A stretch of 64,000 nucleotides of DNA from Poindextera sp963719975 (GTDB lineage Bacteria > Pseudomonadota > Alphaproteobacteria > Caulobacterales > Caulobacteraceae): assembly GCA_963719975.1 (NCBI GenBank), contig CAVRED010000007.1, positions 806,001 through 870,000 of the forward strand, in the 5' to 3' direction. The notes below the pieces were generated by a model, which searched no databases, was not told the origin of the DNA, and saw only the letters and a program-made list of their open reading frames with translations. The position numbers and the translations under genes were made by a program. Within the stretch, counting starts at the first letter, position 1. Every line of letters starts with the position of its first letter. Shown one piece after another: positions 42,063 through 50,607 of this stretch.

Positions 42063-43303
42063 GCGCCGCCGCCGAGCCAGGGGCGTTGCAGCCGGATCTC
42101 TACGACTACGACTTCGAGAACGACCCGCTCGCGACGCTGAACCGGCTGCGCGCCGAGGATCCGGTGCATTGGTCAAGGCACGGCTTCTGGTACCTCACCC
42201 GATACGAGGATTGCGCAACGGTGCTCAAGGACCCGGTCCGCTTTTCGAGCATGGCCGCGGGGTGGGGCGGGGAGAACCCTCTGGCGCGCAAGGGCGCCGG
42301 TCAGTCGAAAGACGAGCAGGGCATCAGTCAGACCCTCTCCGTCTCGTTCAACCAGATGGATCCGCCCAACCACACGCGGATCCGCTCCCTGGTCGTACAG
42401 GCTTTCTCGCGCCGATCGATCGAAGACCGCCGCGAGCGCATCCAGGCAGTGATTGACGACCTGCTCGACGCCGGCGCGGCGAGGGGGGCATTCGACCTCG
42501 TCGCCGACTTCGCCTTCCACGTCCCGATCATCGTGGCGAGCGAGATCATCGGCATCCCCGCCGGCGACCGCGAGGCGTTCCGCAGCGCGTTCGAAAAGAC
42601 GGCGGCGCTCATGGCGCCCAAGCGCTCCGAGGAATCGTGGGCGGAAGCGGTTGAGGCTGGGCGTTTCGTCGGCCGCTACATGCGCGACCTGATCACCGAG
42701 CGTCGCGCGGCGCCCAAGGACGACCTCGTCAGCGCCTTGATCGCCGAGGAAGACGCGAACGGCGCGCTGAGCGGGCCCGAGCTCTCGTCGGCGCTGAGCA
42801 CCATCTACACGGCCGCCGGCACGACGACCGAGCGCTTCATCTCGAGCGGGCTCTACCTCCTGCTCTCTCACCCAGAGCAGTGGCGGGCGCTGGTCGCAGA
42901 CCGCAGCCTGCTCGCGGGCGCCGTCGAAGAGATCCTGCGCTTCCATCACCCGACCCAATCCACGTCTACCAACCGCCGCTGCACGATCGACGTCGAGATG
43001 AGCGGCAAAACGCTGAGGGCGGGCGACACGGTGCGCGTCGGCCTGGGCGCTGCCAACCGTGACCCCGCCGCCTTCCCCGATCCGGACCGGTTCGACATCA
43101 GGCGCAAACCTGCGGTCCCGGCGCTCTCGTTCGGGGTCGGCCCGCACTTCTGCATCGGCGCGGCGCTCGCGCGGTTCGAGGCGCGCCTGGCCATCGAAAC
43201 CGTGGCGAACCGCTGGCCGAACGTGCGGCTTGTCACCACCGCGCCGGTCAAGGACCCGCGCCGCCACGACCGCTACCGCGAGATCATCGTCGCCATCGCC
43301 TAG
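42059..43303 (+). CDS. Cytochrome P450
   Basis: 414 residues, soluble bacterial class. I-helix oxygen-activating motif AAGTTTERF, K-helix E-x-x-R in AVEEILRFHHPTQ, the meander FPDPDRFDIRRKP, and the heme loop FGVGPHFCIGAALAR with its cysteine ligand. It needs a ferredoxin and reductase, neither of which is adjacent. It resembles the CYP families that hydroxylate terpenes, steroids or fatty acids; translational coupling to the PrpD gene suggests a shared catabolic route. Confidence 0.95.
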   Translation: MSAAAEPGALQPDLYDYDFENDPLATLNRLRAEDPVHWSRHGFWYLTRYEDCATVLKDPVRFSSMAAGWGGENPLARKGAGQSKDEQGISQTLSVSFNQMDPPNHTRIRSLVVQAFSRRSIEDRRERIQAVIDDLLDAGAARGAFDLVADFAFHVPIIVASEIIGIPAGDREAFRSAFEKTAALMAPKRSEESWAEAVEAGRFVGRYMRDLITERRAAPKDDLVSALIAEEDANGALSGPELSSALSTIYTAAGTTTERFISSGLYLLLSHPEQWRALVADRSLLAGAVEEILRFHHPTQSTSTNRRCTIDVEMSGKTLRAGDTVRVGLGAANRDPAAFPDPDRFDIRRKPAVPALSFGVGPHFCIGAALARFEARLAIETVANRWPNVRLVTTAPVKDPRRHDRYREIIVAIA

Positions 43304-43370
43304 ACTCTGGCCGCCGAAAGCATTCCCGTTCGCTGGACAGGTAGCGCACCCAGAGAGCATCGTGGCGCCG

Positions 43371-44117
43371 ATGGATCAGGCGGAAATCTGGAACGACGAA
43401 GCGGCGCGGCACTATGACACGCCGGGGGAGGGCATGTTCGCCGCAGACGTGCTCGGCCCAACCGTCGATCGGCTTGCCGAACTCGCCGGCGACGGTGCGG
43501 CGCTCGAGTTCGCGATCGGCACGGGCCGCGTTGGCATCCCCTTGCGCGAACGCGGCGTGCCGGTGACCGGGATCGAATTCTCGCCGGCGATGCTCGCTCA
43601 ACTGCGCACGAAGGCGGACGAGGCTGCGTTGCCGGTCGTGATCGGGGACATGGCGACGACCGCCGCGCCGGGGCGCTACACCCTGGTCTACCTCGTGTTC
43701 AACACGATCTCGAACCTGCTGACCCAGGCCGAGCAAGTCGCCTGCTTCCGCAACGCCGCGCGCCACCTCGAGCCGGGCGGCCGTTTCGTGATCGAGAACA
43801 TCATACCCGAGCTCAGAAGTTTGCCACCCGGGCGGAGCGCCGTCGTGTGGCGCTCGGACCCAGGCTACATCGGCCTCGACACCTACGATCTGGAGACAAT
43901 GCAGATCGTCTCACATCACTTCCGGTTTCGCGAGGAGGATGGACGAGGCCGCGTTTTCCGCTCGCCGCATCGACTGGTCTGGCCGGCGGAACTGGACCTG
44001 ATGGCGCAATTGGCGGGAATGGAGCTGGAAAGCCGGCACGCCGATTGGGTTGGCTCGGCCCTCACGGCCAAGTCGCGGTCGCACGTGTCGGTCTACCGCC
44101 TTCCGCCCGCGGGGTAG
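43371..44117 (+). CDS. Class I SAM-dependent methyltransferase
   Basis: 248 residues from ATG 43371. ALEFAIGTGRVGIPLRERGV is motif I, VTGIEFSPAMLAQLRTKADE binds the SAM ribose, YTLVYLVFNTISNLLTQAEQ and LEPGGRFVIENIIP follow. The substrate is not evident. It starts 67 bases after the P450 gene and converges on an enoyl-CoA hydratase. Confidence 0.88.
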   Translation: MDQAEIWNDEAARHYDTPGEGMFAADVLGPTVDRLAELAGDGAALEFAIGTGRVGIPLRERGVPVTGIEFSPAMLAQLRTKADEAALPVVIGDMATTAAPGRYTLVYLVFNTISNLLTQAEQVACFRNAARHLEPGGRFVIENIIPELRSLPPGRSAVVWRSDPGYIGLDTYDLETMQIVSHHFRFREEDGRGRVFRSPHRLVWPAELDLMAQLAGMELESRHADWVGSALTAKSRSHVSVYRLPPAG

Positions 44118-44134
44118 GGCGGCGCGGAGTCGAC

Positions 44135-44882
44135 CTACCGCTTCCGGTTCGCGAACGCGGCGATCCGCTCGCGCATGTCGGGGCCGACGCCTTCGCCGCG
44201 GAAGACCTCGTGGGCCAGGCCCTCCTCGAGTGGCAAGCCGTCGGTGTTCTCCAACAGCCGCTTGTTGGCGGCATGGCTGTGGGACGAGTTGGCGGCGATC
44301 TCCTCGACCCAGGCATCGATCGTCGCGTCGAACTCGGCGTCGGGCGCGCAGGCGTTGGCCAGCCCCATCGCCTCCGCCTCCCGTCCGGAGTAGGTGCGGC
44401 AGGTGAACATCATCTCGCGCGCCTTGGACCCGCCGATGCGTCGCGGAAGCCGCTGGCTTAAGCCCCAGACCGGCGTCAACGCCCACCGGGCGTGGGTGTC
44501 GGCGAACTTCGCGCTCTCGGCGGCAAGGATGATGTCGCCGGCCAGCGCCAGCTCCAGCGCGCCGGTGTAGCAGTGGCCGTGCACGGCGCTGATCACCGGC
44601 ATCGGCAGGCCTGCAAGGGCCTCGATCACCTTGGCCTGGTAGTTGGGGCGGGGCAGCCGCTCGCCGGCGGCGATGTCGCCCAGGTCGTGGCCGGCGCGAG
44701 AAGCAGCGACCTGCGCCGCGCAGCACGACCACCGCCGCGCCGCCGCGATCCGCCGCCAGGCTGGCGACGTGGGCCTCCAGCGCTTCGAACACCGGCACGT
44801 TCAGCGAGTTCAGCTTGTCGGGCCGGTTCAGGACCAGATGAACGGCGTGGCCGCGCGCCTCGCGCAGCACCAGATCGGACAT
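44135..44882 (-). CDS. Enoyl-CoA hydratase/isomerase family protein, one frame break
   Basis: About 249 residues, start MSDLVLREARGHAVHLVLNR at 44882. After an indel near 44700, KVIEALAGLPMPVISAVHGH and CYTGALELALAGDIILAAES form the second oxyanion block, then SKAREMMFTCRTYSGREAEA and the C-terminal MRERIAAFANRKR. The first oxyanion region reads GAGRCFSAG across the break. It is single on its strand, divergent from the DUF805 gene. Confidence 0.87.
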
Positions 44883-44977
44883 GTCGCACCCCAGCTCAGG
44901 TAAGTGTTCATTAACCCTGTCGCTTTTCGAAATCACAAGCCTTGGCTGCAATCCTTAGGCGAACAAGGGAGGACGCG

Positions 44978-45591
44978 ATGCTCGCGGCCGTCTTCAGCTT
45001 TCGGGGCAGCATCAACCGCCTGCAGTATTTCGGCGGCCTCGTTGGGCTGTTTCTGTCCTTCGTCGTCGCGGCCCTCGCAGCGGTGCTCTGCCTTGGCGAC
45101 CTGTCCACGCTCGAGCAGGAGCCGACAAGGGTGTTGCCGGTCGTCATGATCGCACTGATCGCCCTGCCGGTCTGGATCTGGGTCAGCCTCTCACTTCAGG
45201 CCCGGCGGATCCGCGATATCGGATTGAACCCCCTATTCGTGATCCCGGCCTACATGCTGTTCGAAGCCCTCGACCAGGCCATCGGAACGAGCATGGCCGC
45301 CGCCCCGGTCGCCTCGCTCACGTCCGTCGCATCGATGATGCCGCATCACACCCTGCTCGAGCCGGTGGTCGACCTCGCCTACAGCCTGGCGCTGCTGTTC
45401 TGGCCGGGCCGCGCTCAGGAGGCGCCCAAGCGCCGACGAGCTGGGCCGACAAAGTCAAATTCCCCGTTCCGCCAGCCGCGCCGGCGCGGGCAGCCGCGCC
45501 CGCACAACCGGCGCAGGCGGCGCACTCGGACTTTACGGCCGCGCAGGCGCAGCCGGGCGCCGCCGTGACGTTCGGCCGCCGCGGCCTCTAG
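44978..45591 (+). CDS. DUF805 family membrane protein, one frame break
   Basis: About 204 residues. Start ATG 44978, five bases after GGGAGGA. FSFRGSINRLQYFGGLVGLF is the DUF805 opening (RGxxxRxxYF), LSLQARRIRDIGLNPLFVIP the conserved R-R-x-x-D motif, with three or four membrane helices between residues 15 and 145. After an indel near 45432 the tail reads VPPAAPARAAAPAQPAQAA and ends VTFGRRGL. A proline-alanine tail ending in FGRRGL fits Caulobacterales DUF805 proteins. Function unknown. Confidence 0.82.
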
Positions 45592-45600
45592 CGTCGGACC

Positions 45601-46744
45601 TTACGCCTTCTCGAGCACGTGGATGGCGCAGGCCGAGCCCATGCCGACCACGTGGGTCAGGCCGATGCGCGCGCCTTCGACCTGACGCTTGCCGGCCTCG
45701 CCACGCAGATGCGTGGTGATCTCGTAGATGTTGGCGATGCCGGTCGCGCCCAGCGGGTGGCCCTTCGACAGAAGGCCGCCGGAGACATTCACCGGCACGC
45801 GGCCGCCGAGCGCGGTCTCGCCAGTGTCGATCAGGCGTCCGCCCTCGCCGTCGGCGCAGAGGCCGAGGTTCTCGTAGTGCACGATCTCCGCGGTCGCGAA
45901 GCAGTCGTGCAGCTCGACCAGGTTGACGTCCTCGGGCCCGACGCCAGCCATCTCGTAGGCCGCCTTCGCCGCCATGCGGGTGACGGCGTTGAAGTCGGGC
46001 ATCACCGTGTTGCGCGGGGTGTAGGGGTCGCTGGTCATCGCCGAGGCGCGCACGCGCACGGCGCGGCTCATCAGGCCGAGCCGCTTGGCCGCGCGATTCC
46101 GAGGCCAGCACCGCCGCGGCCGAGCCATCGACGTTCACCGAGCACATCAGCTTGGTGTTGGGATAGGAGATCATCTCCGCGCCCATCACCTCCTGCAGCG
46201 GCGTCTCCACCTGGTACATCGCCTTCGGGTTCAGCGTGGAGTGGTGGTGGTTCTTCACCGACACCTTGGCGAACTGCTCGAAGGTCGTGCCGTAGTTGCG
46301 CGTGTGCTCCATGCCGACGTGGGCGAACACCGCCGGCATGGTGCCGGAGCCCAACAGGCCTTCCGTCGGGATGCCGGCGCCGCCGCCACCGCCGCCGAGG
46401 AGGCCGCGGCCCATCTGCTCGACGCCCACAGCCAGCACGACGTCGTAGATGCCGGCCTTGATCGCCGCCCAGCCTTCGCGGAAGGCGGTCGCGCCGGTGG
46501 CGCAGGCGTTGGCGCAGTTGACCACGGGGATGCCGGTCTGGCCGATCTCGCGCAGCACGCGCTGGCCGACCATCGCCCCGGCCTCGCCGAGGTTGCCGCA
46601 GTAGAGCGCCTGCATGTCGTCGATGGTGAGGCCCGCATCGTCCAGGGCCATCAGGGCCGCCTGGGCGCCGAGCTGCGGAACGGTGCGGTCCGGGAACCGG
46701 CCGAACTTAATCATGTCGGTTCCGACGACGTAGACTTCGGTCAT
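45601..46744 (-). CDS. Thiolase family protein (acetyl-CoA acetyltransferase), one frame break
   Basis: About 381 residues. It begins MTEVYVVGTDMIKFGRFPDR. The nucleophilic cysteine lies in NCANACATGATAFREGWAAI; after an indel near 46100, ELHDCFATAEIVHYENLGL and NVSGGLLSKGHPLGATGIAN supply the C-terminal active-site histidine (KGHPLGATG). This SCP2-type thiolase class usually works with a DUF35 zinc-ribbon partner, and exactly such a gene lies 14 bases upstream. Confidence 0.93.
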
Positions 46745-46758
46745 GGCGACTTGGCTCC

Positions 46759-47190
46759 TTAGGCCTTAGCGGGAGTGAAGAAGTAGGCGAGGTAGCTGTT
46801 GCCGTCCCTGTCCTTGCGGCCGGCGTCCCGGAAGACGACGTCGACCGGCATGTCGAACTTGAGCGCCTCGGGGCTGGGCACGATGTCGACCAGGTTGCCC
46901 TTCAGCGTGCCGCCGCCGTCGAGGTCGACGATGGCCGAAATGAACGGCACTTCGACGCCCGGGAAGTTCCGGTGAACGACGGTGAAATTGTAGAGCTTGC
47001 CCTTGTTGGACAGGCGATAGGCCTTCAGCGTATCGCGCTTGCGGCAGGCGGCGCACGAGGGGTGGCTCTCCAGGAACACATGGCCGCAGTTCTCGCACTT
47101 GAAGCCCTCGAGATACGGCTCGCCGCTCTCCGGGATCTTCAGGAAGCCGACGACGGGCAGGGGCTTGGCGGCGACTTGGGTTTCGCTCAT
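46759..47190 (-). CDS. OB-fold/DUF35 zinc-ribbon protein, thiolase partner
   Basis: 143 residues. After a short leader, a rubredoxin-like zinc ribbon (FKCENCGHVFLESHPSCAAC, two C-x-x-C pairs) precedes an OB-fold domain with YNFTVVHRNFPGVEVPFISA and KGNLVDIVPSPEALKFDMPV. DUF35 proteins form complexes with SCP2-type thiolases, hydratases or polyketide enzymes. It precedes the thiolase gene on the same strand, which supports a two-subunit thiolase. Confidence 0.92.
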   Translation of the reverse strand: MSETQVAAKPLPVVGFLKIPESGEPYLEGFKCENCGHVFLESHPSCAACRKRDTLKAYRLSNKGKLYNFTVVHRNFPGVEVPFISAIVDLDGGGTLKGNLVDIVPSPEALKFDMPVDVVFRDAGRKDRDGNSYLAYFFTPAKA

Positions 47191-47261
47191 GCGAGGCTCA
47201 ACTCCATTTGGGACCGTCTCTCTTAGGCCAAAAGTGGCGCGCGGACCATGCTGACCCGGCG

Positions 47262-48155
47262 TCATCCGCCGTCGCCGCCGTCGCCCTCGAGCCATTTGTT
47301 GAACACCGGCGCGCGCTTCTCACGGAAGGAGCGGCCGCCGTCGCGGGCGTCGGCGTGGTGGTCGGTGACCGCCGTGCGCACGGCGATGTCGTCCAACGCG
47401 ACGGCGAAACTCGACTCCGTCGCGTTGTAGAGCGAGCGCTTGAGCATGCGCATGGCGACCTGCGGGCCTTCCGCCAGCTCCGTCGCGAGCGCCATGGCGG
47501 CCGGCATGAGGGCGGCGGGCTCGACCACCTCGCTCAGCAGGCCGAGCGAGAGCGCCTCATCGGCGCTGACGATCCGTTTGCGCAGGCAGAAGTCGAGCGC
47601 CTTGGCGAGGCCGATGTGCTGGACCAGCAGGTACTGGCCGCCCTCGTCTGGCAGGAGCGCAAACCGGAGCGTTGCGCTGCCCAGCTTCGCGGCCGTCGAG
47701 CCGATCCGGAAGTCGCAGCAGAGCGCCAGCGACAGGCCGGTCTGGATCGCATGGCCGTTGATGGCGGCGATGGTGATCTTGTCGAGGTTGCGCACCGCCA
47801 GGTTCAAGCCCTGCGAGTAGACGCGGAGCGCATTGGCGGTGCCGATGCCGGTCGTGTGTCCGCGGCCGATCTTCGCGACGCTGGCCGGCGCATGCTCGGC
47901 GTAGCCGCCCATGTGGTCGCCGGCGCAAAAGCCCCGGCCCGTCCCAGTGAAAAGCACGACGCGCACGGCGTCGTCCATCTGCGCCCGCGTGACGAGTTCG
48001 ATCAGGTCGCGCTTCATGCCCTGGGTCAGCGCGTTCATGCGGTCGGGCGCGTCGAAGGTGATCACCAGGATGCCCGGCGGTGTGAGCTCGGCGCGGAAGT
48101 CATTGAAGTCGAAGCCGCCGTAGGCGGTCGCGGCGCGGGGCGATGCATCGTCCAT
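47262..48155 (-). CDS. Enoyl-CoA hydratase/isomerase family protein
   Basis: 297 residues, intact frame from ATG 48155 behind AGGAGG. ILVITFDAPDRMNALTQGMK, VVLFTGTGRGFCAGDHMGGY (first oxyanion block), ITIAAINGHAIQTGLSLALC (second), LRFALLPDEGGQYLLVQHIG, and the tail HHADARDGGRSFREKRAPVF. The AINGHAIQTG block deviates slightly from the usual GxAxGGG. It follows another crotonase gene by 13 bases. Confidence 0.9.
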   Translation of the reverse strand: MDDASPRAATAYGGFDFNDFRAELTPPGILVITFDAPDRMNALTQGMKRDLIELVTRAQMDDAVRVVLFTGTGRGFCAGDHMGGYAEHAPASVAKIGRGHTTGIGTANALRVYSQGLNLAVRNLDKITIAAINGHAIQTGLSLALCCDFRIGSTAAKLGSATLRFALLPDEGGQYLLVQHIGLAKALDFCLRKRIVSADEALSLGLLSEVVEPAALMPAAMALATELAEGPQVAMRMLKRSLYNATESSFAVALDDIAVRTAVTDHHADARDGGRSFREKRAPVFNKWLEGDGGDGG

Positions 48156-48168
48156 CGGAGTCCTCCTC

Positions 48169-48981
48169 CTAGCGGCCGTGGAAAACGGCCGGGCGCTTTT
48201 CCAGGAAGGCGCGGGCGGCTTCGCGCGCATCTTCCGTTCTGCCCATGCGCGTGTGGCGCTCGGCCTCGACGTCGAGCATGCCGGGAAAGTCGAGGCGCAT
48301 GGCGTCGTTCATGTTGGCCTTGATCGCCGCGCAGGTCAGCGGGGCGAAGCCCGCCACGCGCTTGGCTTTGTCGCGCACGAAATCCATCAGTTGCTCGCCC
48401 GGCATAACCGCCGAGACCAGGCCGATGCGCTCCGCCTCGTCGGCCCGGAAGCGTTCGGCCAGCAGGTACAGCTCCCGCGCCTTGGCCGGCCCGACGATCC
48501 GCGACAGCGTCCAGGTCCCGCCGAAGTCGCCCGAGAGGCCCGCCGTCATGAAGGCGGTGTTGAAGACGGCGGTGTCCGCCGCATAGCGGATGTCGCAGGC
48601 GCAGGCCCAGGCGAGCCCGGCGCCGGCGCAGGCGCCGTTGATGGCGGCGAAGGTCACCTTCGGCATGTCGCGCAGCAGCTGGGAGCTGCGCATGCGGCTT
48701 CGCAGGTCCGCGATGTTGCGCTGGATCGGCGCCGGGCCGGCCGGACGCGGGGTCCCGCCGCCGCGGCCGGCCGCCGCCATCCCCTGCAGGTCGCCACCGG
48801 CGCAGAAGGCGCGACCGGAGCCAGTCAGGATCACGGCGCGCACGCCGTCGTCGGAAGCGGCTGCCTCGAGCGCATCGAGCGTGCCGGTGAGCAGGTCCGG
48901 GTTCATCGTGTTCATGGCCTCGGGCCGCTTCAGCGTGATGGTGGCGACGGCGTCCTGGACCTCGTAGTCGACGGTGCTCAT
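48169..48981 (-). CDS. Enoyl-CoA hydratase/isomerase family protein
   Basis: 270 residues starting MSTVDYEVQDAVATITLKRP at 48981. AVILTGSGRAFCAGGDLQGM and VTFAAINGACAGAGLAWACA are the two oxyanion-hole blocks; FMTAGLSGDFGGTWTLSRIV has the second catalytic-acid position replaced by Asp/Phe context, so isomerase or thioesterase activity is also possible. A glycine-rich insert (AAGRGGGTPRPAG) follows residue 70. It is the first of a run of four minus-strand acyl-CoA genes. Confidence 0.9.
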   Translation of the reverse strand: MSTVDYEVQDAVATITLKRPEAMNTMNPDLLTGTLDALEAAASDDGVRAVILTGSGRAFCAGGDLQGMAAAGRGGGTPRPAGPAPIQRNIADLRSRMRSSQLLRDMPKVTFAAINGACAGAGLAWACACDIRYAADTAVFNTAFMTAGLSGDFGGTWTLSRIVGPAKARELYLLAERFRADEAERIGLVSAVMPGEQLMDFVRDKAKRVAGFAPLTCAAIKANMNDAMRLDFPGMLDVEAERHTRMGRTEDAREAARAFLEKRPAVFHGR

Positions 48982-49051
48982 GGGATGTGGCCTATTTGTT
49001 TTCGCGGCCCCGCCAGAGGGCCTTCGGCGACGATAACGCAGGAGCGGCGGC

Positions 49052-50598
49052 ATGGGTGAGATTATCAGCGGGGAGCGGACGGATCGACCTGACCACGCTC
49101 GACGAGCGCGCCGCCCGCGCCGCCTCCGGCCTGAAATCGCTCGGGCGTTGGGCGCGGCGACCTCATCGCCATCTATCTCAGGAACGACTTCCCCTTTTTC
49201 GAGGCGAGTTTCGCCGCCGGCCTGATCGGCGCCTATCCGACGCCCGTGAACTGGCACTACGCGCCCGACGAAGCGCGCTACCTGTTCGAGAACTCCGGGG
49301 CGCGCGCGATCATCATCCACGCCGATCTGGTCGAGCCGATCCGGGCCGTGTTGCCCGAAGGGGTTCCGGTGTTCGTCGTCCCGACTCCGCCGGAGGTCGC
49401 CGCGGCGTACGGAATCGCGCCCGAGGCCTGCTCGGTCCCGGCCGGCATGACCGACTGGACCAAGTGGCTGGCGGGCTTCGAGCCCTACAAGGGTCCGCCC
49501 GAGGCGGCGCCTGGCACGATCATCTATACGTCCGGAACCACAGGGCATCCGAAGGGCGTGCGTCGCGCTGAGCCCACGCCCGAACAGGCGGCGATCTACG
49601 GCCGCGTCGTGCTGGGCGTGATGGGCTTCGACGGCCGCGCCGGCCCGCCCGGCGACATCGTGACGGTCGTGACCGGCCCGATGTACCACTCGGCGCCCAA
49701 CGCCTATGGCTCGCTCGGCGTGCGCAGCGGCGCGAAGGTCATCCTTGAGCCGCGCTTCGATCCCGAGGGTCTCCTGGCGCTGATCGAGCACGAAAAGGTC
49801 ACGCACCTGCACATGGTGCCGATCATGTTCACCCGGCTCCTGAAACTGCCGGAGCCGGTGCGGGCGAAGTACGACCTCTCGTCGCTGAAATTCGTCGTGC
49901 ACGCGGCCGCGCCGTGCCCGGCGCCGGTCAAGCGGGCGATGATCGAGTGGTGGGGGCCGGTCATCAACGAGTACTACGGCTCGACCGAGATCGGGCCGGT
50001 CACCTACTGCACCTCCGAGCAATGGCTGAAGCACCCGGGCACGGTCGGCTGCGCGGTCGACGGCGCCGACGTGCGGGTGGTCGACGCTGACGGCACGGCG
50101 TTGCCCCTGGGCGAAACCGGCGAGGTGATCGCCAGGATCAAGGGCATGGCCGACTTCACCTACCACGGCGATGACGCCAAGCGCGCCGCCTCGGAGAAGG
50201 GGGGCCTGATCGCGCCGGGCGACATCGGCTATTTCGACAAGGACGGCTTCCTCTATCTGTGCGACCGCGCCAAGGACATGATCATCTCCGGCGGCGCCAA
50301 CATCTATCCCGCCGAGATCGAGGCCGAACTGCACAAGATGCCGGGCGTCGCCGACTGTGGCGTCTTCGGCATCCCGGACGAGGAGTTCGGCGAGGCCATC
50401 TGCGCGGTCGTGCAGCCGCAGCCGGGCGTCACTCTGACCGAGCTCGAGGTGAAGACGTTTCTGAGGCCCCACATGGCATCCTACAAGGTGCCCAAACGGG
50501 TGGACTTCCTCGCCGAGCTGCCGCGCGAGGACTCCGGCAAGATCTTCAAGCGCAAGCTGCGCGAACCCTACTGGGAAGGGATGGAGCGGCGGATCTAG
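49052..50598 (+). CDS. Acyl-CoA synthetase (AMP-binding), two frame breaks near N-terminus
   Basis: About 515 residues. MGEIISGERT from ATG 49052 is followed by indels near 49085 and 49147, then IAIYLRNDFPFFEASFAAGL. Adenylation motifs: TIIYTSGTTGHPKGVRR (P-loop), EYYGSTEIGPVTYC (A5), PGDIGYFDKDGFLYLCDR (A7/A8) and GKIFKRKLREPYW (catalytic Lys, A10). It activates a carboxylic acid to its CoA ester, probably feeding the adjacent crotonases and thiolase. It is divergent from the crotonase genes. Confidence 0.92.
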
Positions 50599-50607
50599 CC
50601 GCCCGGC

